64,000 bases of DNA from Costus lasius (lineage: Eukaryota > Streptophyta > Magnoliopsida > Zingiberales > Costaceae): positions 41,948,507 to 42,012,506 of the forward strand of contig CM050449.1 of assembly GCA_027563935.2 (NCBI GenBank), in the 5' to 3' direction. Position 1 is the first letter of the stretch. The number at the start of each line of letters is the position of its first letter. A program made the translations under genes and the position numbers. Below are positions 24,201 to 34,414 of this stretch, one piece after another. The notes under the pieces are model-generated. The model was given only the letters and a program-made list of their open reading frames with translations. It was not told the origin of the DNA and made no database searches.

Positions 24201-24950
24201 CGTTTGACCTCTGTTGACCTGTGTTGTCAAAATGAGTCAAACAAGGGTCTTGGTGCAAGTTTGGACTTGACGCTTTAGTCACATGAATAAAATAAAATCA
24301 TTAATTGGCAAGAGAATTTTTCTCTTGGCTAATTAATAGGCTTGGGCGCAATTTACAATTAATAGCGTCTACGATGATTCGAACCCGTGACACTGATCTG
24401 GTTAATTATGAATAGGCGCCTATATGCATTATCCCACATGGGAAAAATCTCCAAGGCTGATCTGGCTCTGCTATTATAAATAGAGAGGCCTGCCTGGGAG
24501 ATTTTTGCACCAGACTCTTCTCTTGTCTCTTATTGTCGCCTCCCTTCTGTTGCTTGGCGTGAGGGTTTTCGAGGTGATAACAATAAAAAGATTTTGCATC
24601 AAGGGTTGGGACAAGTGGTAGTGCTACCCACTCCTTGTCGCCAATGCTCCCTCTTCTCCTTGGCATTGGCGCAAGTTGAGAAGATCAAGAGGCGTGGATC
24701 TCCTCTCCCAAAGCTAGCACGTGCGTGGAATGGAGAAATCTCGAGACAGTCCGTGTGTGCACGATTGTAGAGGATGGACTCTGTGAGTCTTCATCATCAG
24801 CTGCTCCTGGAATTGCTCGATAAGATATTACTCTTCACATCCTTCGGTTTTCTCTCGCAAGGGATCCTAGTGTTTCTGGAATTCTGTTTCGGACCTCCGC
24901 TTCTACTGTGTTTAAAGTTTTTTTGAGGTCCGGGGATTCCCAACAGTTTT
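21267..24950 (+). mobile_element. Solo copia LTR W1 with target duplication, itself interrupted
   Basis: The LTR runs 21272-21850 and continues 23792-24945; GTTTT flanks it at 21267-21271 and 24946-24950. It starts TGTTAGTGTTTATGCCC and ends GGGGATTCCCAACA, in plus orientation. A second LTR (21851-23786) sits inside it. It inserted in the minus-strand Athila pol frame at the joint between RT and integrase. No interior remains. Confidence 0.85.
21846..23791 (-). mobile_element. Solo copia LTR X nested in W1, with target duplication
   Basis: The LTR spans 21851-23786 and is flanked by GTATG at 21846-21850 and 23787-23791. It starts TATTGGGAAACCCC (decayed TGTTGGGAA) and ends GGGCATATACACCAACA, so it is in minus orientation relative to W1. 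Its last about 790 bases are nearly identical to 2200-2991. No interior sequence is present. Confidence 0.88.
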
Positions 24951-25769
24951 CACCATAAAATGGCACTTCTCCCAATTGAGCACCAGGTTAGTTTCTTCAC
25001 AATGCTGCAAAACTCGGGTTAGATTAGATAGACAAGAATCAAAACTAGATTCGTATACCGAAAAGTCATCCATAAAGACGTCCATGATGTCTTCAATGAA
25101 ATCGGAGAAGATTGTCATCATGCATCGCTGAAAGGTAGCTGGCGCATTACATAAACTGAACGGCATACGCCGATAAGCGAAAGTGCCGAAGGGACATGTG
25201 AATGTGGTTTTCTCTTGGTCGTCTGGATGTATCGGAATTTGGAAGACACCTGAGTACCCATCCAAAAAGCAAAAATAAGAGTTAGTGGCTAATCTTTCAA
25301 GCATTTAATCAATAAAGGGAAGAGGAAAATGATCCTTGCGAGTAGCCTTGTTCAATTTTCGGTAGTCGATACACATGCACCATCTGGTAACAGTTCTTTT
25401 TGGTATCAACTCACCATTTTCATTTTTTACTACTGTTATCGCTCCTTTCTTGGGAACCACATGTACCGGACTTATCCATTGGCTATCTGAAATTGGGTAA
25501 ATAACCCCAGCATCCAATAATTTCAGAATTTCTTTCTTAACCACCTCCTTCAGGTTTGGATTCAATCATCTCTGGTATTCGATGGATGGTTTGCTACCAT
25601 CTTCCAAATATATCTTGTGCATGCATAAGGAATGGTTAATACCTTTTAAATCGTCTAAAGTATAGCCAATTACCTTCTTATGTTTTTGAAGCTCATCATT
25701 GAGAAGGCTTGTTTGCTCTGAATCAAGGTGGGCAGCTACAATAATGGGGCAAGTAGAATTCTCTCCCAA
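24951..25769 (-). pseudogene. Athila B reverse transcriptase, C-terminal part deleted
   Basis: The minus-strand frame from about 25769 shows RT landmarks in order: 'KKEILKLLDAGVIYPIS', 'SPVHVVPKKG', 'WCMCIDYRKLNKATRKDHFP', 'FLDGYSGVFQIPI', 'TCPFGTFAYRRMPFSLCNAP', the active site as 'FMDDFSVY' near 25070, and 'LNWEKCHFMVK' at the end. The rest of RT, all RNase H and the integrase N-terminus are gone: the last codons join directly to integrase sequence across the W1 insertion. Stops at 25565 and 25304 break the frame. The style (CNAPATFQRCM, FMDDFSVY) is Athila. Confidence 0.85.
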
Positions 25770-25855
25770 AAATTCGTACCTGAGGTTGCTCGGTAAGGAT
25801 TTTAGCTCAAGGCTGGCTCGTTCGCAAACCTCAGAATTAGGCGTTGGTAATTCCT

Positions 25856-26917
25856 CTAGTGTCTCCTCGCTTGGGCTAATTCTTGAGCTTGAGTTAATGA
25901 TTTGTGAGCAAAAACTTGGACTTCTTCTTTTTGCTCTTCATCAACGTCATCCATCAGGCAGACTTTGGGAGGGTCGATGTCTGTCCGAGGAATGCGAGGC
26001 GAATTATTTTTGTCATCAAGAATTCTGATTTTGTAGCAGGAATCTGCAAAAATAGGTTTCCCTAGACTTGTTGTGATATCAAATTCAACTGTTTCATCAC
26101 CTATGCGCAGTGTTAACTTCCAATTTTTAAAATCAATTACAGCTCCGACAGTTGCTAAAAATGGTTTGCCCAAAATTATAGGAAGCTTGGAGTCTTCTTC
26201 CATCTCAAATATAATAAAATCAGCTAGAATATAAAATTTACTGACCTTTATTGGCAAGTCCTCTAAAATTCCTACCGGATGTTGTACGGAGTGGTCGGCC
26301 AATTGCAAAGAAATATTCGTCGGCTTCAAGTCTCCGATATCTAGTTTCTTTGAAAGAGAGAGTGGCATCAAACTTACACTGGCGCCAAGATCACATAAAG
26401 GTCGGTCGAAGGGCGTGTTTCCGATTAGACATTGAATGGTAAAGCTGCCTAGGTCCTTCAACTTTGGCGATAACTTATTTTGGATGATTGCGCTGCATTC
26501 CTCAATTAACGCTACAGTGCCGTGTTCTTCCATCTTTCTTTTATTTGATAAGATCTCCTTCAAAAACTTAGCATAGGTTGACATTTGTGACAAAGCATCG
26601 GTAAATGGTATGTTAATGTACAATTTCTTTAAAACTTCAAAAAATTTACTGAATTGATGATCAAGTTTTGCTTTTGCCAATCTCTGGGGAAATGGATTGG
26701 GCGGTTTGTAAGGTGGCGGTGGTGGAACATAGACAGGCTCATTCTCTTTCATCTGCGGTTCACTCTCAATGACAGTGGGTTCTTGAGACTCATGAGTTTT
26801 AGCTTTGTCCTCACAATGGTCCTGCTTAGGCATCTCTAGTTCCTCGAGTTGTTTACCACTACGCGTGGTAATGGCATTGCAATGTTCTCTAGGGTTCGTT
26901 TTAGGCTGTCCAGGCAA
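25856..26917 (-). pseudogene. Athila B gag C-terminus and aspartic protease
   Basis: A single 353-codon open frame. It begins with 'NPREHCNAITTRSGKQLEE', the conserved gag/protease linker of Athila elements, followed by a Pro-rich stretch ('VYVPPPPPYKPPNPFPQR'). Next are 'LPIILGKPFLATVGAVIDF' and, before it, the active-site region 'LCDLGASVSLMPLSLSKK', where Asp-Leu-Gly replaces the more general Asp-Thr-Gly, as is normal for this lineage. The frame is locally intact but its neighbours are broken, so it is the best preserved fragment of a dead polyprotein. Confidence 0.85.
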
Positions 26918-26947
26918 TCTGCCTAGCAGTCTAGTAGATGTACTAGC

Positions 26948-28257
26948 CTACTGGGCTATTTGGTTCTCTAGCATCTTTTGGTGTGTGGTTAAGCCTTTGA
27001 TTGCTTCTAAGATACTATCTATTGCCTTGGTTTGCATTGACGTAAAGCTGTCAAAGCGTGACTCTAAGGTTTGCTCCTGCGGTATTGTGTTGGTACTTGG
27101 TTGTGGGGGTTGGTCAAACTGCTTAGGTTGATACCCGGTGTTGGATGAGTGAAATCCAGGTGGTTGTCTATAGTTTGATGGTTGGGCTGCATTATTATTT
27201 CTATAGTAAAGGATAGGATGATTCTTCCACCCAGGGTTATAGGTATTAGAATAGGGCTTGTTTGGGTCCCTCGAGTTAAAGTTCCCTACAGCGTTCACAC
27301 AAGTGGGTGGGGAGTCTTGTGATATCAAAATTCCTAATTTACAGGTGTTAGATACATGCCCTTCCACTCCACAAACTTCGCACATAGCAGAGTTAGAAGC
27401 AGTAGGATGCATGTTCAGGGAGTCAAACTTATGAGATAATGAATCTAATTTTGCAGTGAGAGAACTAAGAGCATCAAGTTCATACTTATCGGGTTGTCGG
27501 GATGAAGTACCTCTTTTGCCTGACCATTGGTAATGATTGAGCGTCATCTCCTCAATCAGATTGTAAGTGTCATCAACCGCTTTGTTCATTAAGGTTCCTC
27601 CGACAACTGCATCAACAGTAAGACGAGTGTTATAAAGCAAGCCGTTATAAAAAGTGTGTACCAGTACCCATTTCTCGAGGCCGTGGTGAGGACACATTCG
27701 TTGTAATTCCTTGAAGCGATCTCATGCCTCATATAATGATTCTCCTTCTTTTTGAGAGAAATTGGTAATCTGGTTTCTCAGTTGCGCGGTTTTGCTCGGA
27801 GGAAAATATTTTGCAATGAAGACAAGTGAGAGTTGTTCCCATGTGGTAATGGATCCAGATGGTAGAGAATGTAACCATGCTCGCACCCTGTCTCTAAGTT
27901 AAAAAGGAAAAAAGTCAGAGTCTCAAAGCGTCAGTGGTCACACCATTCATTTTAAGAGTATCATAATATTCAAGAAAAACAGATAAATGCATGTTCGGAT
28001 CTTCAGTCGGTGATGCACCGAATTGGTTTTGCTGTAGCATTGATAGAAGCAACGGTTTTATTTCAAAATTGTTTACTTCTATCGGTGGACGTACAATGCT
28101 AGAATGAAATCCTTGGACATTAGGTGCTATAAAGTCCTGGAGCGACTTATTACCATCCATGATTGATGTTTGTGAATTATTTTCAGGTTGAAGTTTCTGA
28201 AGTTTCTTCCGACGCCGGAACGTTTTTTCTATCTCTGAATCAAATGGTATTGCAGGT
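26948..28257 (-). pseudogene. Athila B gag, N-terminal and central part
   Basis: Read from about 28257 on the minus strand: 'FDSEIEKTFRRRRKKL', then Met at 28160 (MDGNKSLQDFIAPNVQGFHS), 'EDPNMHLSVFLEYYDTLK', then a TGA where the sister gag of element F has an Arg codon, and a frameshift near 27910. The frame resumes with 'FKELQRMCPHHGLEKW' and 'VHTFYNGLLYNTR', and ends with a zinc knuckle, 'CEVCGVEGHVSNTC' (CX2CX4HX4C) near 27370. It would encode the capsid/nucleocapsid. A CRM-type solo LTR interrupts the sequence just upstream of the first part. Confidence 0.85.
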
Positions 28258-29694
28258 CCTGGTGATGTAGCGCCAAGCTACGAGACGGGGAGAGCTCCTA
28301 GACCGACTCTAGGAGGACATGCGAACGATTCGGAAACTTGCGATCAAACACGCGGATTCAAAGACATCGGATACGTATTAGAGCAACGGATGACAAAATA
28401 GATAACCAAGGCATTCAACTACGAAAATTGCACTCAAATGAAACTACTAACCATTACAAACGAAGAAGGCGAGGTATCGAGACGCGGCCAAAGATCTTAC
28501 ACCTTGCCTCCAACCTCACTCTACTTCCACACGCTTCGCGGAGTCGAGGCACCGACCACTACTCCTAAATTACAAGACCCCTCGCAGCCCCTTCCGGACT
28601 TGTAAGCTTGTAAACTAACTAAACACTAGGCCCTATCTCCCTTTTATAAGCTAAGGGAGGGCAAAATCACACCACTCACATGAGGGGTGGTTACAATAAT
28701 TATTCTAACTACTACTCTGAAAAAGCTGAGAAAAGGACTACATTTGACTGGAAATATTCCAGCAACCAAGTGTGTTTGAGAAGCTTCAGGTCACTTTAAA
28801 TATGAGCCGTCCATTTGAGTGTTGATGATATCTTCTGATCTGGATATCTGATCAGAGATTTGATGGCATGGATGGACAGATCGGGTTTAGATTAGTGGGG
28901 ATCAACACCCGGATCATCTTGAAATAGGTCCGATTGGGGCAGATCTGGCCGAAACAATACCCACCGTTGATTGCCTCTGAACTGATCTGGCCGTTGGATG
29001 AACGCTGTTCAATTTGGGCCATTAGTAGCATTTCCTCACCTCTTCGTTTTCGCGAGGACGCGGGTGGCGAGCAGGGCACGACGCCGGGCGCCTTTCCGGC
29101 TTCTATCGCCGGTGATACTCCGGTTGGAGTTGCGTGTGGCGTCTTCGGGCAGCTGGGGAGCTTCCGGCGTCCGATCGTGGCGTGCCGTGTGGGGAATAGG
29201 GCGGACGGCAGCTAAAGCTGGGAATCGGGGAAGTTTCTGATTTCGGCGATCCACTGGTCGGATGGCCGATTGTTTCCGGCTGTGGGGTTGCAGCGATGTG
29301 GAGATCCCGTGGCTGGAGATTGGTGTCGATTAGTGCTGCGGATGGGGCGGAATGGGGAACGACGCTGCCGGCCGTTGTGGCGCTCGTTTCCGGTGATCCG
29401 ACCATCCGATGGCCGGATCCTTTGGACCGTGAGTTCGCACGGACGAGGGGGCGCTGTAGCCGGAGTTTGGTGATGATCGGAGCTCTGGATGATGCTTCCA
29501 AAATACATGGGCTGAGGTGTAGGTCTCCTAGTCCCCCTAAAGAACATTCTATGTAGAATAGGACTTGCGACCTGGACGCACCTGCAGGAGTCACGGGCTG
29601 GGGTTTCGGTCACTAGGTCGACCATGGAACTTTCTGTGAAGTAGGAGTCTGAGCAGTAAAGCTGGGTTTGTTGTGTTGCTCCTGCATCACCTGG
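28258..29694 (-). mobile_element. Solo CRM-type LTR in Athila B, with target duplication
   Basis: The LTR spans 28263-29689, begins TGATGTAGCGCC and ends CTGCATCA on the plus strand, and is flanked by CCTGG at 28258-28262 and 29690-29694. In its own (minus) orientation it starts TGATGCAGGAGCA, the same start as the LTRs of CRM element D (43896, 63728). Its early part encodes 'TESSMVDLVTETPARDSCR', resembling D's LTR-encoded repeat 'TESSSGHPVTKVTPxDxC'. A minus-strand TATAAAAG lies at 28642-28649. No interior remains. Confidence 0.8.
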
Positions 29695-29855
29695 GCAGTA
29701 AGTTCTATGCATAAACTAAACTCTAACAAGGCAAGTAACTCATTAAGTCAAGAAAGGTGTAAAACAAAATAAAAGAAAGTATACTAATATACATAATTAA
29801 GCTAAGAGTGTCTAGTCTAGTAATTTGTAAATCTTATCAATCTTGTCGAAATTAG
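29695..29855 (-). mobile_element. Athila B untranslated leader
   Basis: Short non-coding leader between the primer site and the CRM solo LTR. It is AT-rich with no coding motif. Confidence 0.55.
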
Positions 29856-29872
29856 TTCCCGGCAAAGCACCA
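29856..29872 (-). other. Primer binding site of Athila B (decayed tRNA-Asp type)
   Basis: The minus strand reads TGGTGCTTTGCCGGGAA. Athila elements use a site like TGGCGCCGTTGCCGGGG, complementary to tRNA-Asp; this copy has several changes. As in element F (54265-54282), six bases separate it from the LTR edge. Confidence 0.7.
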
Positions 29873-29878
29873 AAAACT

Positions 29879-31815
29879 TGATAGGCCCAAGGATGTTTGA
29901 TAAGCTTCCCGCAAGTGCATGAGTCTATCGAAGTAGTAAAATATCGATCCCACAAGGATTAATGGGCAAGTACTGACAGATCTCGAATTTGCTAGCTAGA
30001 CGACGTCGAAATTGGTGAAGCTTGAAGTGTTAAACTAATTAAATGCACAAGAACATAAATAGAGGAATTACACGAGAGAATTTTAATGGGGAGAAGCATC
30101 AGGATATGGGTTCACCGCCTTGACTCATTACAGTTGAATAATCAAACTCTAATTCTAACCTCTGTCTACTTCAAGGGATTCTGCTTCCTAACGTGTAGGT
30201 TGCACCCTCTGATATCCTCTTCCATTCCCATGGACTAGGCTACCGGTCAGATCCGTAGGCTTCCGACATTCAGTCGGACTTGTGGTCTTTCTGAAGCGTC
30301 TAAGAATTCCTGGTTTACTAACCTCCCCAACGGAACTCTTGGCTCAAGCGTGCCCTTTTGTGCTACACACGCAAAGAACCCAGAAAATAGTCCAACGTAC
30401 CGGCGCGCTTTTGGTTTGTCGGATGCGTCTAAGATCCAGAAGCTCACTCCAAGAGAGTACAGTTCGTCAAAGGGATTTTCCCTAGCCCCTGATTTACAAA
30501 CCCCACACAAGAAACTAGAGGGTCAAACGTTCCCTTTCGGGCAGCGCAAGCATAGCACACCAACGGATTTCATAAACTCCCAACCAAATAGTTCTGACAT
30601 GCGGTCGGACTTTGGGTCTCCTCGACGCGTCTAAGACCCAGGCAACATCTTAGATGAGTACAGACAATCAGCGAGTTTCCCTGTGATTCTCTGATTTACA
30701 AACTTAATCCAAGACACGTAGGCTCAAGTGTAATCTTTCGAATAATGCAGGCAAAGCGCATGCATAAGGTCAAGCTAGGACTTTGGCACTTAGAGCAAGA
30801 CTATTACAACTAGTACATTATCAAAGGGCTATCCCCCACATCCTGATTTAGAACTTAGCCTATCATATTCATCACGAGTAATAGATTTTAACAATACATG
30901 AATATGTAGATTTGTATAGAAATTACAAAGGCAAACTAGGATCATGAGGTATTCTTCATATGATTACAAAATGAGCATGGCAAATTAGATATAGCTTGAG
31001 GATCTTTCTTACAAGCTATTCCTAAGGTGATCTACATAGGAGTATCTTCAATAAAAGCATGATGCACAACCCCTCTTTCCTGGTGTAGCCTTTTTCTCCC
31101 AAGTTTCTCTCATTCTCTCATTCGATCCCCCTCCTCGAACCACTTTGCAAGTGTTCCTCCTAAGGCTCTTATTCCCCTCCTCCTTGTGGGCTGCTGCCCC
31201 TTTCCAAGACTCTGCAAAGTTGCTGTAATTTTCCAACAGCAGGAAGACTTTGCTGCCTCCTCCATGCCCTGCAAAGCTTCAACTGCCTATCCTCCATGAA
31301 ATCATGATTTCGTGGCCAAATCTGTTGTCAAAGCTGCTCCGTGCCTTCTTTGTCAATGGGGGAGAAAGGTCCTTAATGCCCCCCTTGTGTTACCTTAGGT
31401 TAAGTTGAAGAAACCAGGGTTGAAATCGTTTTTTTGAAACAGGCGTGTTCGCGATCTTGGGCGTGATTCTCATCGTGACCCGGTCGTGATTTATCAATTC
31501 CAGCTTCAAGCATAGAGAAGAGTCACAGGCATGATTCTGATCGTGACCCAGTCGTGATTTCCAACAAAGGCTCCAATGGATCCAAAAACTTCCAGTTAGG
31601 ATCATCTTGAATTAGGAGAAGCCCCTCTACCACAAAAGTACCAGAATCCACCCTCCTTATTGTCGTTTTTACCTAAAAACATGAAAAATACCAAAAGAGG
31701 TGTAGATTCCATAGATATAAAGCAATTAAGGCAATAATGAGGCAGAAAGCCCAGAAATATAGATGATTCTGACTATAAAATCACGCTTGAAATGCTATAT
31801 AAATCTGTGTCAACA
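29879..31815 (-). mobile_element. Athila family B, 5' LTR
   Basis: Begins TGATAGGCCC next to the primer site and ends about TGTGTCAACA. The right limit is uncertain by a few bases: it could be 31812. The start has the block common to the Athila LTRs here (CGCAAGTGCATGAG...TCGAAGTAGTAAAATATCG). Units with GGCGTGATTCT and GACCCGGTCGTGATT lie at 31440-31560, comparable with the palindrome arrays of families A and F. Its sequence does not match the family A LTR at 12231-13686, so the element has two different LTRs. Confidence 0.7.
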
Positions 31816-32128
31816 ACGTGAGCATGTTCGGTTACTATAGTGGACCCCATCCGATGCAGTCGGTTACGGGTGAGTCCCCTTTGGGTTCGGGTGAACCCGG
31901 TCTGACACGATGACACCGACCTTCGGTGAATCGTCTACATTGACTTGAGTCGTGTTTGAATGGCAGCGATCTTCCGCAGAGTCCATAGTCGGGCTAGGGG
32001 TCGGTTCAAGGAATCGTCTCCGCCAGTCGCGCCCAATCCAGCGATTTGGACCATTACGACCCCTATGTGGGTGTATTCGGACTCGAGTCAAGCATTGACT
32101 CATGGGTAAAAACCATAAAAAAATATTA
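31816..32128 (+). mobile_element. Gypsy element C, 5' LTR remnant
   Basis: Matches 35816-36126, the last about 310 bases of C's 3' LTR (shared run GGTTACTATAGTGGACCCC-like, then GGGTTCGGGTGAACCCGG-like). The preceding 1.4 kb of the LTR is missing; the remnant begins where the Athila B LTR ends. No clear primer site follows. Confidence 0.75.
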
Positions 32129-33000
32129 TGGCTAGAGGCATGTCAGGCGGAGGTTGCGTTGCTGAAGCGTGCTATGGTGGCTTCAATAGCACTGACCGTG
32201 GCCGATCGCGGCCAAGGGACCATCGTGCGACGATGTGTCCCAGTGCCTGCCCCCTTCCGAGGGGTGCGTTGCTCCAAGGAAGTTGAGAACTTCCATTGGG
32301 ATGTGAAAAACATATTCCCATGTTATTCAGATCCCCGAGGGGGAGAAAGCCCAAGTTTGCATCGCGTATCTCTCCGGAGATGCGAAGTTGTGGTGGCGGA
32401 CTCAGGCCACTCCCAATTTATTCGGGATCGATCTAGCCCGTAAGCTCTCTTGGGAAGAGTTTAAAACGGAGATTAAGATTTAGTTCCTTCCAGGGAACTT
32501 GATGTGTTCTGCGAGGGGTGCCCTCGAGAAAGTCCGATATGTTGCGAACATCCGAGACGATGTGCAACAGTTTTCTCAGGCTGCAGAAACTTTAGTGGAG
32601 CACATGGTGTCTGGGGGACATGCCCCCTCTTCAGCCCGTGCCACTGTGAGTGGTACTGCCTCTGCCTCGCGAATGAAGAGTTCGTTCGCTGTGATGGGCA
32701 GAAAACCATTTACGCGGAGGAGTTAGCCCACAACCCCAAAGCTGACAAAGGCGGTCGGGGACCGCCCACCCTCTGCAATAGCAGAAAAGGAGGGCAATGG
32801 ACAGGATCATGAGGCACTCCTGAATCCCCTTGTGTTAGGCACTGCCTCTACTAGTAGTGAGAGGCCTATGTTGCTTTACATTCCCTCCCTTATCAATTCC
32901 CTACCGGTGAACACTATGATTGATACAGGTGTGTCGCACATTTTCATAGGCGAAGCCACAGCTAAGAGAGTTGGACTTAAGATGTCCCCAGCACGAGACT
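32129..33000 (+). pseudogene. Element C gag and protease remnant
   Basis: Plus-strand translation across frames gives a gag of the type 'FRGVRCSKEVENFHWDVK', then 'YLSGDAKLWWRTQA', 'LSWEEFKTEIKI' and a stop, 'VRYVANIRDDVQQFSQA'. Further on, 'PVNTMIDTGVSHIFIGEAT' near 32910-32960 is an aspartic protease active site (Asp-Thr-Gly). Stops and frameshifts occur throughout. After about 33000 the sequence jumps to integrase, so the RT and RNase H regions are deleted. Confidence 0.7.
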
Positions 33001-34411
33001 GAGTGAGGTCGGCCAGTCGCGGAAGGCCAATGACGTTGTCATAGCCCGTGGCGGAAGGCCACTAGTCCTCGTATCTGGTGGATTGCGATGTGAGCTGCTT
33101 AGGGAGTTCCATGATACCCCGTGGTCGAGTCATCCGGGACAAAGGCGCATGTTCGCCTTGTTGTCTAGGTCATGTTATTGGCCGGACATGCGTGCCGACA
33201 TTGAGTTGTATGTCCGCACATGTCTTGTTTGTCAAAAAGACAATGTCGATCGGGGGTTGCTAGCTGGGTTGTTACAACCCCTGCCTATACCCGAGACCCC
33301 CTGAACAAGTGTGTCCATGGATTTTGTTGGTGGGTTTTCTAAGGCCGAGGGGAAAATATCAATATTCATGGTTGTGGACAGATTCTCCAAGTATGGAGTT
33401 TTTGTTCTAGCACTCGAACCATGCTCAGCTGTGGTGGCTACAGAGTTATTCTTTCGAAATGTAGTGAAACATTTTGGGATCCCTGAGGATATCGTGAGCG
33501 ATAGGGATGCCCAGTTCACTGGACATTTCTAGTCGACGTTGTTCGACAAGCTGGGAACAAAGTTAAACTTCTCCATAGCAAATCATCCCCAGACGGTTGG
33601 ATAGATGGAGTGGGAGAATGCCCTCGTGGAGGACTACCTCTGTCATTTTGTGACTGCGAGTCAAAAGGACTAGGTGAAGTGGATGGATTCGGCTCAGTTT
33701 GCCTATAATCTCCACATATCATCGTCCGCGGGGCACAACCCCTTTGAGCTAGTGTTAGGGAGACAGCCCCTAACCTCTGTTGATATCACAATGAGGACCT
33801 CCGAGGGGAGGTGTCCTACTTCTCAACGGGCAGCTCGTGAGCGAGTGGAGTCGCTCCAAGAGGCTCGGGACAGCCTCGAGCTAGCTGATAGACGAATGCA
33901 GCAATATGCGAATCGTCGCCGTCGGGATGAAGAATTCATTGTGGGCAACTTGGTGCTTCTCCGACTTACTCTGTAGATATTGAGGAAAATATCTGCGAAG
34001 GCAGCACATCGGGGCCTTATATAGAGATACAATGGACCTTTCGAGGTGCTGAGTCAGGCTGGCTCAGTTGCGTATCATCTAAAGCTCCCCGACAGAATGA
34101 AGCTGCATTCGACATTCCATGTGAGCTTCCTAAAGAGGTTCCATAGGGATCTATGGGATCCAGCTCGGTCTCAGTCACTTCGTGCACCTCCAACAATTCG
34201 AACAGAGTTCGACCAATGGATCGGAGAGATTCTAGATCACCAAGTTTTGGGACATAGCAGGATGAACCAACGAATAAAATTTCTGGTTCGGTGGAAAGGT
34301 TCTCAAGTGGAAGAAGCTACATGGTATAAGACATCCGAATTGTGGCAGTTCGAGGATAAGATCCGACGTTATTTTGAGTCACCAGGGACGGTGACTTACT
34401 CCGGAGGGAGA
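33001..34411 (+). pseudogene. Element C integrase with chromodomain
   Basis: Begins with the integrase zinc-binding domain ('LLREFHDTPWSSHPGQRRM', 'CLVCQKD' near 33230), then the core: 'SMDFVGGFSK' (first Asp), 'FGIPEDIVSDRDAQFTG' (second Asp) and a decayed 'MEWENALVEDYL' (Glu). Stops occur at 33302, 33530, 33601, 33672, 33974 and 34021. The C-terminal part 'YHLKLPDRMKLHSTFHVSFL' leads to a chromodomain ('EILDHQVLGH', 'IKFLVRWKGSQVEEATWY'). A chromodomain places C among the chromoviruses, where it guides insertion into heterochromatin. The frame ends at 34418, just into the 3' LTR. With RT missing, this is a deletion derivative. Confidence 0.85.
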
Positions 34412-34414
34412 GAA

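Noticed and set aside
28930..29600. GC-rich open frames on both strands
   Set aside because: They lie in the CRM-type solo LTR; only the short repeat-like tail motif near its start resembles known protein.
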